Shown: positions 8,931-18,359 of the stretch, piece by piece
Layout of the letters: each line of letters begins with the position of its first letter
Numbering within the stretch: the stretch's first letter is position 1
Origin: Marinomonas fungiae
GTDB lineage: Bacteria > Pseudomonadota > Gammaproteobacteria > Pseudomonadales > Marinomonadaceae
NCBI RefSeq assembly: GCF_001418205.1
Contig: NZ_LIQF01000005.1
Location: 62,001 to 126,000 of the forward strand
Direction: 5' to 3'
Length of the DNA stretch: 64,000 nt
The notes under the pieces: generated by a model
Databases searched by the model: none
What the model saw: the letters and a program-made list of their open reading frames with translations, nothing else
What the model was told of the DNA's origin: nothing
Translations under genes and position numbers: made by a program

Positions 8931-9629
8931 TTAATCAGAACAGTTGAAAAAGTTTGTCATTTTACTGGCAACCCATTTCGGTTGCTCAAGCGGTAACATA
9001 TGGCCGCTTTGAGCAACAACATTTACGGACACATTATCAAACTGGGCCAGTTGATTTAATGACTCAGCAGTAACGAACTGATCCGCCAGTCCAGCTAAAA
9101 CCAACCATTTGCAGCCACTCCGTGCAATCGCTGTCGTATTGTTTTGGCGTTCAATCGTCGCTTGTAATTGCGCAACAAATGCCTCTTGTCCAAGAGCCTT
9201 ATCCATTGCCACAATTTTCTCTACAAGCCGATCATTCTGAGCATTGATGGGAGCCAACATTGCTTTCGCCTTCTTTATCGGAATCCCTCGATAACCCACC
9301 TGCGACACCCATTGTAGGGCCTGTAAACGCTGCTGTTTTTCATTTTCAGGTAACGCACCAGCACTATTTGAAAGCACTATGGCGGCATTAATCCGCTCTG
9401 GCGCAACTCGAGCGATTTCGCTTAATAAATACCCACCCAAAGAAAAGCCGAGCAAGTTCACTGGCGTAGAGGGCAACTGCTTTAGAATACCCGACACCAT
9501 TTCTGCAATACTCCCTTGATCTGGAATTACCACATGCTTAATGCTCATATGATCCGGAAGATAAGACATCACATCTTGCCAAAGCACCTCATTACACATA
9601 GTGCCTGGCACACAATATACATTGGTCAT
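8931..9629 (-). CDS. Alpha/beta-hydrolase fold protein
   Basis: 232-aa serine hydrolase. The nucleophile elbow is GFSLGG with S63. An Asp in GLADQFV and a His in SGHMLPLE near the C-terminus complete a triad. The N-terminus VPGTMCNEVLW resembles the oxyanion-hole region of carboxylesterase/BioH-like members. It has no signal peptide, so it is cytosolic. Its ATG (9627-9629) overlaps the TAA of the upstream DNA ligase gene by one base, so the two are co-expressed. The substrate cannot be told from sequence. Confidence 0.8.
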   Translation of the reverse strand: MTNVYCVPGTMCNEVLWQDVMSYLPDHMSIKHVVIPDQGSIAEMVSGILKQLPSTPVNLLGFSLGGYLLSEIARVAPERINAAIVLSNSAGALPENEKQQRLQALQWVSQVGYRGIPIKKAKAMLAPINAQNDRLVEKIVAMDKALGQEAFVAQLQATIERQNNTTAIARSGCKWLVLAGLADQFVTAESLNQLAQFDNVSVNVVAQSGHMLPLEQPKWVASKMTNFFNCSD

Positions 9630-10483
9630 TACTTTTCTGGCTCTCTAAATTCAAAAGGCCCTTTGCGAACTCTAACAAAGCTTGCAAAACGAGGCAGCCC
9701 TGATGAGGTCAGTCCTTGATAACGAAAGGTAATATACTCTCCAACTTGCGGAGGATTCGATCTTTCTAAATCCGAGAAGCCTGTCCCTATTTTAAATTGT
9801 CGGCCGTTCGCCAATTCAACTAATAAGGCGCCCATCATCCCTTTATACTTACCGCTTCCGACAGCATGACCAATCACTTTCGCTTCAGCGTCTTGGAAGG
9901 GCTTAAGCTTTAACAAGGCATCACTTCTACCATCTTTCAACAGGGCGTCCTTGCGGTGCAACATCAAACCCTCTCCGCCCGCATTCGTCACATCGTCCAA
10001 TAAGCGATAAAGCGCTTCTGAGCCTTCCAATCTAAGCTGCTCTATCCCCTTGATAAAAATATTATTGGTTTGTCTTATCAGAGTCAGATAGGATGCCGCA
10101 CGCTGCTCAAAAACATCCGTATAATTTGGTGCATCAAAGACCATATATTGAATTTCACGCCATTGCATTTCATTTGGCTCACTATCCAAAACAGTATTTT
10201 GAACAAAGCCAAAACGCCCTCTTCCTGCCCACAGTTCACCATCAAGCCATACTTCAGGCCAGCCATCGGTAAACCATACGGGGGCAGAAATTGGATTTCC
10301 TTGTCTGGTTGTCAGCTGTTGGCCATCCCAAATCGCTCGAATACCATCGAGTTTTTCGCTTACCAAATAGTCAGATACATTCTCGTCAGCATAGACAGTC
10401 GCGAGCTGTACCGACTGAGCTTGACTCACTAGAGATGCTATTAATAACGCTGTAGATACAGCGGTAGAAACCATAATACGCAT
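9629..10483 (-). CDS. Secreted ATP-dependent DNA ligase (Lig E type)
   Basis: 284 aa from ATG 10483, chosen because GGAGGT lies 9 bases upstream and the protein then begins with a signal peptide (MRIMVSTAV...SQAQS). The minimal ligase core follows. Motif I is KLDG with the nucleotidyl lysine at K44, then a GEL motif, EGLMLHR (motif IV) and LKLKPF (motif V). An OB-fold ends the protein, and there is no BRCT or zinc domain. Such Lig E enzymes seal nicks using ATP and are exported to the periplasm of many proteobacteria; a link to DNA uptake has been proposed for the family. It is coupled to the downstream hydrolase. Confidence 0.88.
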   Translation of the reverse strand: MRIMVSTAVSTALLIASLVSQAQSVQLATVYADENVSDYLVSEKLDGIRAIWDGQQLTTRQGNPISAPVWFTDGWPEVWLDGELWAGRGRFGFVQNTVLDSEPNEMQWREIQYMVFDAPNYTDVFEQRAASYLTLIRQTNNIFIKGIEQLRLEGSEALYRLLDDVTNAGGEGLMLHRKDALLKDGRSDALLKLKPFQDAEAKVIGHAVGSGKYKGMMGALLVELANGRQFKIGTGFSDLERSNPPQVGEYITFRYQGLTSSGLPRFASFVRVRKGPFEFREPEK

Positions 10484-10503
10484 AAGACCTCCATGTCTTT
10501 GCT

Positions 10504-10540
10504 TTAAAAACAAAAAAAGCCCAAGCAAAATGCTTGGGCT
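10504..10540 (-). terminator. Intrinsic terminator after htpG
   Basis: A nine-bp stem AGCCCAAGC/GCTTGGGCT (10518-10526 with 10532-10540, 5-nt loop) is followed on the minus strand by seven T. It ends htpG and isolates the ligase gene downstream. Confidence 0.88.
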
Positions 10541-10556
10541 TCTATGATATCGCTAA

Positions 10557-12476
10557 TTAGTTCGACATTTGAACAATCAGCTTATTCATACGCGATACAA
10601 ACGTTGCAGGGTCATCCAATTGACCGCCTTCTGCTAGGGTCGCCTGTTCGTATAATAACCAAGCCATGTCTGCAAAACGTTCTTCATCAGATTCTGCATC
10701 CATCTTCTGAACGATCGGGTGATCAGGGTTCACTTCCAATGATGGCTTAGATTCAGGCAATTGTTGGCCCGCTTGTTCCAACAAACGACGCATTTGTAGA
10801 CCCATATCAAACTCACCAACCACCAAACACGCTGGTGAGTTCGTTAGACGGTCGGTACTGTTAACCGAAGTCACTTTTTCCTCTAGTACAGACTTCATGC
10901 GATCCAGCAATGGTTTGATTTGCTCAGCCTTTTGCTCTTTCTCTTTCTTCTGCTCTTCCGACTCTTCGACCTCAATATCAAGCTTGCCCTTCGTTACGTC
11001 TTGGAATGACTTGCCGTCAAACTCACGTAGGGAAGACATCATCCACTCGTCAATACGATCACTTAGCAGCAACACTTCATAGCCTTTTTTACGCAATACT
11101 TCTAAATGCGGGCTGTTTTTCGCTGTATTGTGATTTTCAGCGTAGATGTAGTAGATCTTATCTTGACCTTCAGGCATACGCTCAACGTAGTCTTTTAACG
11201 ACTCAGTTTGCGCAGACTTGTCAGTATGCGTAGTACTAAAACGAAGCAGCTCGGCAATCTTGTCTTTGTTACCAAAGTCATCCGCTGGACCTTCTTTTAG
11301 TACGTTACCGAATTGATCCCAGAATTTCTGGTATGTTTCAGCATCGTTTTTCGCCATTTTCGACAACATGTCCAATACACGTTTTGTCAAAGCAGAACGC
11401 ATTGAGTCTACCGCGTTATCATTTTGCAGGATTTCACGAGAAACGTTCAAAGACAGATCGTTTGAATCAATGACACCTTTTACAAAGCGCATATAAGGTG
11501 GCAAAAATGCTTCCGCGTCATCCATGATGAAGACACGCTGAACGTAAAGTTTCAAGCCGCGTAGCATGTCTCGGTTCCAAAGATCCTGAGGTGCTTTCGC
11601 TGGAATGTAAAGCAAGCTAGTGTACTCAAGCTTACCCTCGACCTTGTTATGCGACCACTTCAACGGATCTTGGTAGTCATGAGACACATGCTTGTAGAAC
11701 TCTTTGTACTCTTCGTCACTGACTTCACTACGAGGACGAGTCCAAAGAGCTTTAGCTGAGTTTACCGCTTCCCAAGTTGGCTCAGAATCATCAGCCTCTT
11801 TGACATTACCTTCTTCGTCGTATGAAGGCATTGGCACTTTTAGCATTTCAACCGGAATCGAAATATGATCAGAGTACTTAGAAACAAGTGAACGTAGACG
11901 CCAGTTGTCCGCGAACTCTTTACCTTCCTCTTTTAGATGAAGAGTAATACGTGTGCCACGGGTATCTTTATCGATAGCTTCGATAGTGAAATCGCCAGTA
12001 CCTTCAGATTCCCAACGAACTGCTTCATCACTGCCCGCGCGACGTGTATCAACAGTAACCTTGTCAGCAACAATAAATGCTGAATAGAAGCCGACACCAA
12101 ATTGACCAATCAATTGGCTGTCTTTTTTCTGGTCACCACTTAGTTGCTCTAGAAAATGAGCGGTTCCCGATTTTGCAATCGTACCTAGGTTTGAGATCGC
12201 CTCTTCACGACTCATACCAATACCATTGTCATCGATTGTGATAGTACCAGCGTTCGCATCAAAACCAATGCGTACGCGCAAGTTTGGATCGTCAGACAAA
12301 AGATCCGCGTTAGATACGGCTTCAAAACGTAGTTTATCTACGGCATCTGATGCGTTCGAGATCAACTCACGTAGAAAGATTTCTTTGTTTGAGTACAAAG
12401 AATGGATCATTAAATGAAGCAATTGCTTTACTTCAGTCTGAAATCCTAAGGTTTCTTTTTGAGTTTCAGTTGTCAT
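10557..12476 (-). CDS. htpG: Molecular chaperone HtpG (Hsp90)
   Basis: Bacterial Hsp90, a dimeric ATP-dependent cytosolic chaperone; 639 aa from ATG 12476. This start leaves MTTETQKET before the conserved [19 protein letters not shown]; an in-frame GTG 15 codons earlier is not conserved-looking. The GHKL ATPase motifs are present: ELISNASDA (N box), DNGIGM (G1) and [11 protein letters not shown] (G2). The middle domain has the catalytic-loop NVSREILQ, and the dimerisation domain ends in MSN. A sigma-32-type promoter lies 65-92 bases upstream of the start, so it should be heat-induced. Confidence 0.97.
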   Translation of the reverse strand: MTTETQKETLGFQTEVKQLLHLMIHSLYSNKEIFLRELISNASDAVDKLRFEAVSNADLLSDDPNLRVRIGFDANAGTITIDDNGIGMSREEAISNLGTIAKSGTAHFLEQLSGDQKKDSQLIGQFGVGFYSAFIVADKVTVDTRRAGSDEAVRWESEGTGDFTIEAIDKDTRGTRITLHLKEEGKEFADNWRLRSLVSKYSDHISIPVEMLKVPMPSYDEEGNVKEADDSEPTWEAVNSAKALWTRPRSEVSDEEYKEFYKHVSHDYQDPLKWSHNKVEGKLEYTSLLYIPAKAPQDLWNRDMLRGLKLYVQRVFIMDDAEAFLPPYMRFVKGVIDSNDLSLNVSREILQNDNAVDSMRSALTKRVLDMLSKMAKNDAETYQKFWDQFGNVLKEGPADDFGNKDKIAELLRFSTTHTDKSAQTESLKDYVERMPEGQDKIYYIYAENHNTAKNSPHLEVLRKKGYEVLLLSDRIDEWMMSSLREFDGKSFQDVTKGKLDIEVEESEEQKKEKEQKAEQIKPLLDRMKSVLEEKVTSVNSTDRLTNSPACLVVGEFDMGLQMRRLLEQAGQQLPESKPSLEVNPDHPIVQKMDAESDEERFADMAWLLYEQATLAEGGQLDDPATFVSRMNKLIVQMSN

Positions 12477-12540
12477 GTTTCCCCATGCTCCTTCGTTTAC
12501 AACACACGCGCAAACGCGCATAACTTGATGATGTTTAACG

Positions 12541-12568
12541 ATATGGAGGCATGGAAAAATAATTCAAG
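12541..12568 (-). promoter_or_regulatory. Sigma-32 (heat shock) promoter of htpG
   Basis: On the minus strand a -35 element CTTGAA (12563-12568) is followed after 14 bases by CTCCATAT (12541-12548). This matches the sigma-32 consensus CTTGAAA...CCCCATnT at all but two informative positions. It lies in the gap between the methyltransferase stop and the htpG start, predicting a 5' leader of about 60 bases. Confidence 0.75.
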
Positions 12569-12577
12569 GCAGAAAAA

Positions 12578-13279
12578 TTAGCGTTTATGAATAATTGTAA
12601 AACCATCACCGATTGGTAGAAGGCTGGAATCGACTTCTGAATCTTGATGAACTCGATCATTTAACGCACGAACGATACGTGTATCTTTGTCATCAAACGC
12701 CTCATCCGCGACATTGCCCCACCACAGGGTGTTATCAATCACCATACAGCCACCTGAGCGTAGCAGTTGCTTACCCATGTCATAGTAAGCCAGCAGATTG
12801 GCTTTATCGGCATCGACAAAAATAAAATCAAAAGTACCGATCTCATCAATAAGCAGCGCTGCCATGGACGCTTTGGCATCACAACAACGCGTTTCAACTT
12901 GCTCTGCAAGTCCTGCCATTTCAATGTGCTTATTGGCGATATCAAGCCACATTTGCTTTTTATCAAACGCCAGTAGCTTAGCGTCTTTAGCAAGCTTCAA
13001 CCCCATAGAAATAGTGCTGTAGCCAGTAAACACACCGATTTCTAAAACTTTTTTTGGCTTCTGTAGGGCAATCAACAAACCAAGGAATTGCCCCACTTCT
13101 GGGGAAAGCGCCATACGCGCCATATGATATTGCGCTGTCTCACGACGCAGCGCTTCAAGCACCTCATGCTCGTTGACGGAGTGCTTAATCAGATATTCGT
13201 ATAAACGATCATCCACCTGTACCGTACGGTTTATAGGTGGATTGTCATCGGAGACTTGTTTCGGAAAATTAGGAAGCAT
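12578..13279 (-). CDS. SAM-dependent O-methyltransferase (Methyltransf_3)
   Basis: 233 aa, full length for the caffeoyl-CoA O-methyltransferase-like family. The SAM-binding motif I is VLEIGVFTGYSTI (about residues 79-91). FDFIFVDADK carries the metal-binding Asp, and VIDNTLWWG supplies the second metal ligands. C-terminal LPIGDGFTII is typical of the family. The natural acceptor in gammaproteobacteria is mostly unknown. Its start overlaps the end of the DUF599 gene by 11 bases, so the two are probably co-transcribed; the htpG promoter follows immediately. Confidence 0.88.
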   Translation of the reverse strand: MLPNFPKQVSDDNPPINRTVQVDDRLYEYLIKHSVNEHEVLEALRRETAQYHMARMALSPEVGQFLGLLIALQKPKKVLEIGVFTGYSTISMGLKLAKDAKLLAFDKKQMWLDIANKHIEMAGLAEQVETRCCDAKASMAALLIDEIGTFDFIFVDADKANLLAYYDMGKQLLRSGGCMVIDNTLWWGNVADEAFDDKDTRIVRALNDRVHQDSEVDSSLLPIGDGFTIIHKR

Positions 13280-14000
13280 GGGATTTAATTACCAGTCCAC
13301 GACTTAAAGTTTTAAAGGTTTTTGAACGGAATTCGCGACGATACAAGACAGCGACTACCATCAAGCTAGCGGCCATACAAAAATAAGGATCAAGGAACCA
13401 AGCAGAAAATGCCATGGCAAAATAGTAGGCACGCAAACCGTAGTTGAACTGGTTAGCGGCCAAACTACACACTTTGGCCATATGCATAGCATACAATTCA
13501 CGCTCACTTTCCTCGACACCACGCTCGGTGGCCAAGGGGGCACTGCCCACCAACACTGAGCAAAAGTTGTACTGACGTACAGACCAAGTAAAGGTAAAAA
13601 AGGCATACACAAAAATCACCACCAAAACGATGATTTTCAACTCCCATTCAGTTTGGCTCATTGGCGCCAAAAAGTAGAAGTCATTAATAATGCCCATAGC
13701 TTGCTCCGAATAGCTAAAGGCGGTAAACAGTCCGGCAATGATTAGCAAACTACTGGACGCAAAAAACAGACTGCTTCGTTCTAAATTCGCCATGACCGAC
13801 GCATCAGCAATGCGGTTGTCTCGACGTAAAAGGCGCGACATCCACGCCAAGCGAAACTGATGGAGAACACTTACTAAACAGGTACGGCGCTTAGAATTAT
13901 ATTGGGCATAGAACGCATACCCCCACCAGCAGCCAAAAAATATCGCCAGAGTAACCACATTGACCGGATCAAAAATTTGCACGAGTGGATTGGTGTCCAT
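13269..14000 (-). CDS. DUF599 inner-membrane protein
   Basis: 243 aa from ATG 14000 (MDTNPLVQ). In-frame starts further upstream would add a Phe-rich, unconserved lead, so the start is a judgement. Predicted membrane segments lie at about residues 14-31 (VVTLAIFFGCWWGYAFYA), 83-103, 121-141 and 193-222. Between the first two is the family-typical stretch RLAWMSRLLRRDNRIADASVMANLERSSLFFAS. The function of DUF599 is not known to me. It overlaps the O-methyltransferase gene by 11 bases. Confidence 0.8.
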   Translation of the reverse strand: MDTNPLVQIFDPVNVVTLAIFFGCWWGYAFYAQYNSKRRTCLVSVLHQFRLAWMSRLLRRDNRIADASVMANLERSSLFFASSSLLIIAGLFTAFSYSEQAMGIINDFYFLAPMSQTEWELKIIVLVVIFVYAFFTFTWSVRQYNFCSVLVGSAPLATERGVEESERELYAMHMAKVCSLAANQFNYGLRAYYFAMAFSAWFLDPYFCMAASLMVVAVLYRREFRSKTFKTLSRGLVIKSHAS

Positions 14001-14176
14001 ATAAGTGTTAAGGCCTTTTAAAAAATAGGAAAAGAATCTTGCGCACATTATATCTAAGTTTGGTCGAATCCCCTCGTTCATTTAATCTATTTTTTCAGAT
14101 TTCGTAATTAATAAGAAACGGTTTAATTAATTCATGTAGATATTGAAATAAAATCAGTTAAACAAGAAAAGAAGAA

Positions 14177-14218
14177 ATTGACTATTGTCAATCTTCTGAG
14201 TTTCAGGCTATTCTGAAA
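14177..14218. repeat. Two adjacent inverted repeats upstream of a small exported protein
   Basis: ATTGAC-TATT-GTCAAT (14177-14192) is followed 8 bases later by TTTCAG-GCTATT-CTGAAA (14201-14218). Both lie 27-68 bases before the ATG of the 95-aa gene, where a promoter is expected. They look like operator half-site pairs; the regulator is unknown. Confidence 0.5.
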
Positions 14219-14244
14219 TTGTTGTTTAATCAAAGGCGCTTCAT

Positions 14245-14532
14245 ATGATTCATACGTTGCTGGTTACATTGCTGATTCCACTGATTATGCTGTTTAGCGT
14301 CAGTGTTAAGGCTGTAGATAGCACAGAGCACAGCCTGCTCAAGGGAGGCTTGCTTGAATCCGTCTACGAAGTACCGACCGCAGAAGTGGCACCTGACATT
14401 GATCATGCCATAGCGTTTACTAGTCAGAGCGCATCCTGCGAACCAAACCGCAGCAAAATAATTTGGGTCGACGAATCTCACCCTATAAACAACGTTTCTA
14501 GTTGGTTCTGTCGCGGTCCACCGAAAATATAG
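14245..14532 (+). CDS. Small exported protein of unknown function
   Basis: 95 aa. The N-terminus is a clear signal peptide (LLVTLLIPLIMLFSVSV then KAVDS, cleavage likely after residue 23), leaving a mature peptide of about 72 aa. The mature part has two cysteines, C64 in SASCEP and C88 in WFCRG, which could form one periplasmic disulfide. I recognise no family. It lies alone between two AT-rich intergenic regions and is preceded by two inverted repeats. The CBS-domain gene begins 55 bases downstream with its own ribosome binding site. An exported protein is well supported; that it is expressed is likely but unproved. Confidence 0.6.
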   Translation: MIHTLLVTLLIPLIMLFSVSVKAVDSTEHSLLKGGLLESVYEVPTAEVAPDIDHAIAFTSQSASCEPNRSKIIWVDESHPINNVSSWFCRGPPKI

Positions 14533-14587
14533 TTATTTCCAGTTAGCTTTTTTATTTACTGAAATAATTATTTTTGAGGTACTTCTT

Positions 14588-15181
14588 ATGAAAACTCTTA
14601 CTTACACTTCGACAAAAGACATCCATAACCTAACTTGGCCTGAAGTTGAACATGATGTTGGCCTGTACACACCAGCTCTTCGTGTTTTCACTGATTTCAA
14701 AGATGCCAGCCCACGCTTAATCGAACCCAACGTTCGTGCTGAAGTGCTGGTAGACATCATGAAGAAAGAGCATGTGCGCATGAAAATCGTGGTGGACTCT
14801 TTAAATAACTTCCTTGGCGTTGTGAGTTTAGAGGACCTATCCGAAGAAGCGTTTATCAAACACATCGCAAATGGCTATGTTCGTGATGAGTTGCTAGCCA
14901 TCGACCTAATGCGACCTAAAGAAGACCTTCTTGCTGTTACTTACAAATCACTCAGCAATAGTGACATTGAGTCGCTCATCGTTAGCCAGAAAAGCAATCA
15001 CCACCAGCACCTTTTAGTGGTTGATGAAGAAACCATGAGTATTCGTGGTCTAGTCTCCGCTAACGATATCGTACGTCAGCTTCAATTAAACATTGACGTT
15101 GCCACTTCTACGAGCTTCGCTAAGCTAAATGATGTGCTGGAGCATGAGTACGCTAATAGCAAACGCATCCGCGTTGCTTAA
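14588..15181 (+). CDS. CBS-domain protein
   Basis: 197 aa, cytosolic. It has two CBS repeats: the first (about residues 45-95) contains RMKIVVDSLNNFLGVVSLED, the second (about 105-165) contains HHQHLLVVDEETMSIRGLVSANDIVRQL. Each ends in the typical G-[VL]-[VI]-S-x-x-D motif. Together they form a Bateman module that usually binds adenine nucleotides. There is no fused enzyme or channel domain, so it probably acts as a stand-alone sensor. The ATG follows GAGGTACTTCTT, a strong ribosome binding site. A terminator follows 24 bases after the stop. Confidence 0.85.
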   Translation: MKTLTYTSTKDIHNLTWPEVEHDVGLYTPALRVFTDFKDASPRLIEPNVRAEVLVDIMKKEHVRMKIVVDSLNNFLGVVSLEDLSEEAFIKHIANGYVRDELLAIDLMRPKEDLLAVTYKSLSNSDIESLIVSQKSNHHQHLLVVDEETMSIRGLVSANDIVRQLQLNIDVATSTSFAKLNDVLEHEYANSKRIRVA

Positions 15182-15205
15182 CCCCAAGCCCGACAGGTTT
15201 AACTT

Positions 15206-15234
15206 AAAAGGTCAGCACTAGCTGACCTTTTTTT
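15206..15234 (+). terminator. Intrinsic terminator between convergent CBS gene and tusA
   Basis: Stem AAAAGGTCAGC/GCTGACCTTTT (15206-15216 with 15221-15231, 4-nt loop) followed by a T-run. The tusA stop codon lies inside the hairpin, so the element is shared with the minus-strand gene. Confidence 0.85.
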
Positions 15235-15472
15235 GCACCCAGTAATAGTACAAGTCGCCTTGCTGCTCTTGCTTCACTAATGGATGACCTAAAAAGTTAC
15301 AGAATTTAGGTATATCGCGCTCAGTTGAAGGGTCTGTCGCAATTATTTTAACCACTTCGCCAGGTGACATCTTACGAACCACCCCATGTAGCATCATCAC
15401 AGGTTCAGGACAGTAAAGCCCTTGCGTATCTAAAACTTTGTCATGGTCAGACAAACTACTACCCTCTTTCAT
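15218..15472 (-). CDS. tusA: Sulfurtransferase TusA family
   Basis: 84 aa from ATG 15472, which overlaps the upstream hydrolase stop as ATGA. TusA carries persulfide sulfur on one cysteine for tRNA 2-thiouridine synthesis and molybdenum-cofactor supply. The hallmark CPEP motif puts the acceptor at C21 (LDTQGLYCPEPVM); a second Cys occurs in KFCNFLGH. The fold-typical IATDPSTERDIPKFC follows. Length equals the E. coli protein (81 aa) within a few residues. Whether it is TusA proper or a TusA-like paralogue cannot be decided from this gene alone. Confidence 0.88.
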   Translation of the reverse strand: MKEGSSLSDHDKVLDTQGLYCPEPVMMLHGVVRKMSPGEVVKIIATDPSTERDIPKFCNFLGHPLVKQEQQGDLYYYWVQKKVS

Positions 15473-16059
15473 AAAATTAATTTCAAGCCCGTTAAAAATG
15501 CCTTGATATGTCCCGATAGACATTCCATCACCTGATCTGGCGACTTATTATAACGTTTAAGCACATGAAAATCGTGATCAGCACCCTCAATCCACTGGAT
15601 ATCAATATTGCTTGGCAACTGCTGTTGACTCACCCAGACACGATCACCTAAGGCATCTCGTGTTCCTTGGAGAATCAGATATGGAACATTTTCACTGCTA
15701 GCCAAGTTAATTAAGCGATGTTTCTCTGGCTTCTTGGCAGGATAAAAAGGGAAACCAAGCGCTATGCAGGCCTTCACATTATGAGTTTGACAAAGCTCAG
15801 CAATGATACGACTCCCCATCGACTTACCCAGCAAAATCATCGGTTCATTCCGATCCAAAGAAGCTGCGACTTCTTCGACCAACTTAGGCAGTCTCGGTGG
15901 TGGACGTTTTGTCCCCGTATGCTCCATATCCTTCATGTATTCAAGGGTAATGGGCTCAATCTGGATGTTCAAATCCGCCTCTAGGCAGGCTTTAAATCGG
16001 GTTAGAAAATCACTCTGATGCCCAGCACCAGAACCGTGAAGTAGATAAAGTTTCATCAT
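15469..16059 (-). CDS. Tex30/KANL3-type alpha/beta hydrolase
   Basis: 196 aa from ATG 16059 (MMKLYLLHGSGAGH); a GTG 13 codons upstream is possible but precedes the conserved start. Features: oxyanion loop LLHGSGAGH, nucleophile elbow GKSMGSR (Ser in place), GFPFYPAKKPEKHR typical of the KANL3/Tex30 family, LQGTRDALG with the acid, and GADHDFHVLKR with the catalytic His. The substrate is unknown for bacterial members. The stop overlaps the tusA start, suggesting coordinated production. Confidence 0.78.
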   Translation of the reverse strand: MMKLYLLHGSGAGHQSDFLTRFKACLEADLNIQIEPITLEYMKDMEHTGTKRPPPRLPKLVEEVAASLDRNEPMILLGKSMGSRIIAELCQTHNVKACIALGFPFYPAKKPEKHRLINLASSENVPYLILQGTRDALGDRVWVSQQQLPSNIDIQWIEGADHDFHVLKRYNKSPDQVMECLSGHIKAFLTGLKLIL

Positions 16060-16293
16060 ATCGTTTGAAAACGTTGCTCTGTGACAAGGAATATCCACAA
16101 AGCAAGCTATGTTCCTATTCTTTAAAATGTGAAAAGACTTAGAATCAATTTTGCTAGTTTACCGCTGTTGGAATTAGAAGGAAGGTCCGACTGCTCCGTT
16201 CGTTTGTTTCGAAGTATCGACACCCGCCTTTCCAATAAAAACAGCATTATCTTTAACAAGATCTATCACTCAACGTGGTTTGTGGAAGAAACT

Positions 16294-17736
16294 ATGAGCA
16301 CAGCTTTTGATCACCCAACATACAACTATCGAGTGGTGCGCGCATTCACCATTATGACGGTGGTATGGGGCGTAGTAGGCATGGCTATCGGCGTATTAAT
16401 TGCGTCACAATTGGTATGGCCAGACCTACTCGCTAACATACCTTACCTTCACTTTGGACGTTTACGCCCACTTCACACTAACGCAGTCATCTTCGGTTTC
16501 GGGGGTTCTGCCTTGTTTGCAACGTCGTACTATGTTGTACAACGTACCACACAAGCAAGACTCTTTTCTGACGTTTTAGCAGGATTCACCTTCTGGGGCT
16601 GGCAAATTATCATTGTTGCCGCAGCCATCACACTACCGCTTGGTTACACTCAAACGAAAGAGTACGCCGAGTTAGAGTGGCCAATTGATATTATGATCAC
16701 ATTGGTTTGGGTGGCATATGCAGTGAACTTCTTTGGGACTATTGCCAAGCGTAAGATGAAACACATCTACGTGGCAAACTGGTTCTTCGGAGCGTTCATC
16801 ATCACCGTTGCCGTGCTACATATCGGTAACAGTGCCGTCGTACCTGTGGGAGCATTAAAATCCTACTCCGTTTACTCAGGTGCAGCCGATGCTATGGTGC
16901 AATGGTGGTACGGTCATAATGCTGTAGGTTTCTTCCTAACGGCAGGCTTCCTAGGCATGATGTATTACTTCGTACCTAAGCAAGCTGGTCGTCCTGTGTT
17001 CTCGTACCGTCTCTCAATCGTCCACTTCTGGGCGTTGATTTCACTGTACATTTGGGCTGGCCCTCACCATCTACACTACACTGCACTGCCTAACTGGACT
17101 CAAAGCTTAGGCATGGTAATGTCGCTGATCCTTCTAGCACCATCTTGGGGCGGTATGATCAACGGTGTTATGACGCTATCAGGTGCTTGGCACAAACTTC
17201 GCCATGACCCAATCCTACGCTTCCTAGTGGTGTCATTGTCTTTCTATGGTATGTCTACCTTCGAAGGCCCAATGATGTCTATTAAGACAGTGAACGCTTT
17301 GTCTCACTATACTGACTGGACAATTGGTCACGTACACGCAGGCGCTCTAGGCTGGGTAGCGATGGTAAGTATCGGTTCTGTATACCACCTACTGCCTGCA
17401 GTTCTTGGTTTAAAACCAGGTGCCATGTACTCAACTCGCTTGATCAACGTTCACTTCTGGCTAGCAACGATTGGTACGGTACTATACATCGCATCAATGT
17501 GGGTGAACGGTATCATGCAAGGTCTAATGTGGCGTGCATTTAACAATGACGGCTCATTGACTTACAGCTTCGTAGAAGCGGTTGATGCAAGTTACCCAGG
17601 CTGGTTTGTTCGTGTTCTAGGTGGCGGCGTGTTCCTACTTGGTATGCTGCTAATGTCTTACAACACTTACATGACAGTGCGTTCGGCAAAAGGCCAAGAA
17701 ACTGAAGCTTTCAACGCCGATACTCAAACAGCATAG
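16294..17736 (+). CDS. ccoN: Cytochrome c oxidase, cbb3 type, subunit I
   Basis: Catalytic subunit of the high-affinity cbb3 oxidase that reduces O2 to water and pumps protons; inner membrane. 480 aa from ATG 16294, preceded by GGAAGAAAC. An upstream in-frame GTG (16131) would add 55 unconserved residues. Twelve hydrophobic segments are visible. Haem and CuB ligands are in the expected contexts: [20 protein letters not shown] (low-spin haem His), [13 protein letters not shown] (CuB His, with the cross-linked Tyr further on), [14 protein letters not shown] (CuB His pair), and [17 protein letters not shown] (haem ligands). First gene of ccoNOQP; I found no FNR box in the 230 bases before it. 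Confidence 0.97.
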   Translation: MSTAFDHPTYNYRVVRAFTIMTVVWGVVGMAIGVLIASQLVWPDLLANIPYLHFGRLRPLHTNAVIFGFGGSALFATSYYVVQRTTQARLFSDVLAGFTFWGWQIIIVAAAITLPLGYTQTKEYAELEWPIDIMITLVWVAYAVNFFGTIAKRKMKHIYVANWFFGAFIITVAVLHIGNSAVVPVGALKSYSVYSGAADAMVQWWYGHNAVGFFLTAGFLGMMYYFVPKQAGRPVFSYRLSIVHFWALISLYIWAGPHHLHYTALPNWTQSLGMVMSLILLAPSWGGMINGVMTLSGAWHKLRHDPILRFLVVSLSFYGMSTFEGPMMSIKTVNALSHYTDWTIGHVHAGALGWVAMVSIGSVYHLLPAVLGLKPGAMYSTRLINVHFWLATIGTVLYIASMWVNGIMQGLMWRAFNNDGSLTYSFVEAVDASYPGWFVRVLGGGVFLLGMLLMSYNTYMTVRSAKGQETEAFNADTQTA

Positions 17737-17747
17737 GGGTTTAACAC

Positions 17748-18350
17748 ATGCGCCATGAAGTAATTGAAAAAAATATGGGGCTCATGATCATCCTTATCGT
17801 CGTTGCGATCAGCTTCGGCGCTTTGGTTGAGATCATCCCTCTATTCTTTATGAAACAAACCACTCAGCCAGTAGAGAATCTACAACCTCTAACAGCGCTT
17901 GAGTTAGAAGGTCGTGATATCTACCAGCGTGAAGGCTGCCTAAGCTGTCACACACAGATGATTCGTCCTTTCCGTGCAGAAACGGAGCGTTATGGACCAT
18001 ACAGCGTTGCTGGCGAGTCTGTTTACGATCACCCATTCCTATGGGGATCTAAACGTACTGGCCCTGACCTAGCTCGTGTTGGTCAGCGTTACAGCGACGA
18101 GTGGCACCGCGCTCACTTGTACAACCCACGCGACGTAGTACCAGAATCAAATATGCCAAGCTTCCCTTGGTTATTTGAAAACAAAATTGATGGCAATGAC
18201 ACTGCCAACAAGATGACGGCACTGCGTATTGTTGGCGTACCTTACACTGATGAGCAAATCGCATCAGCGAAATCAGAAGTACGTGGCAAACGTGAAATCG
18301 ACGCTCTCGTTGCTTACCTGCAACAATTGGGCACAGTGATCGAACGATAG
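17748..18350 (+). CDS. ccoO: Cytochrome c oxidase, cbb3 type, subunit II
   Basis: Membrane-anchored monohaem cytochrome c subunit; 200 aa, normal length. One N-terminal transmembrane helix (about residues 10-34) is followed by a single haem c site, C64-LS-C67-H68, in [15 protein letters not shown]. An axial Met candidate lies in [10 protein letters not shown]. It passes electrons from CcoP to the CcoN centre. It starts 11 bases after ccoN and is followed 9 bases later by ccoQ, so it is one transcript with them. Confidence 0.97.
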   Translation: MRHEVIEKNMGLMIILIVVAISFGALVEIIPLFFMKQTTQPVENLQPLTALELEGRDIYQREGCLSCHTQMIRPFRAETERYGPYSVAGESVYDHPFLWGSKRTGPDLARVGQRYSDEWHRAHLYNPRDVVPESNMPSFPWLFENKIDGNDTANKMTALRIVGVPYTDEQIASAKSEVRGKREIDALVAYLQQLGTVIER

Positions 18351-18359
18351 GGTCATAAC

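Noticed and set aside
16129..16293. N-terminal extension of ccoN from an upstream GTG
   Set aside because: It would add 55 residues not seen in CcoN and has no ribosome binding site. ATG 16294 has a good one and gives the normal start.
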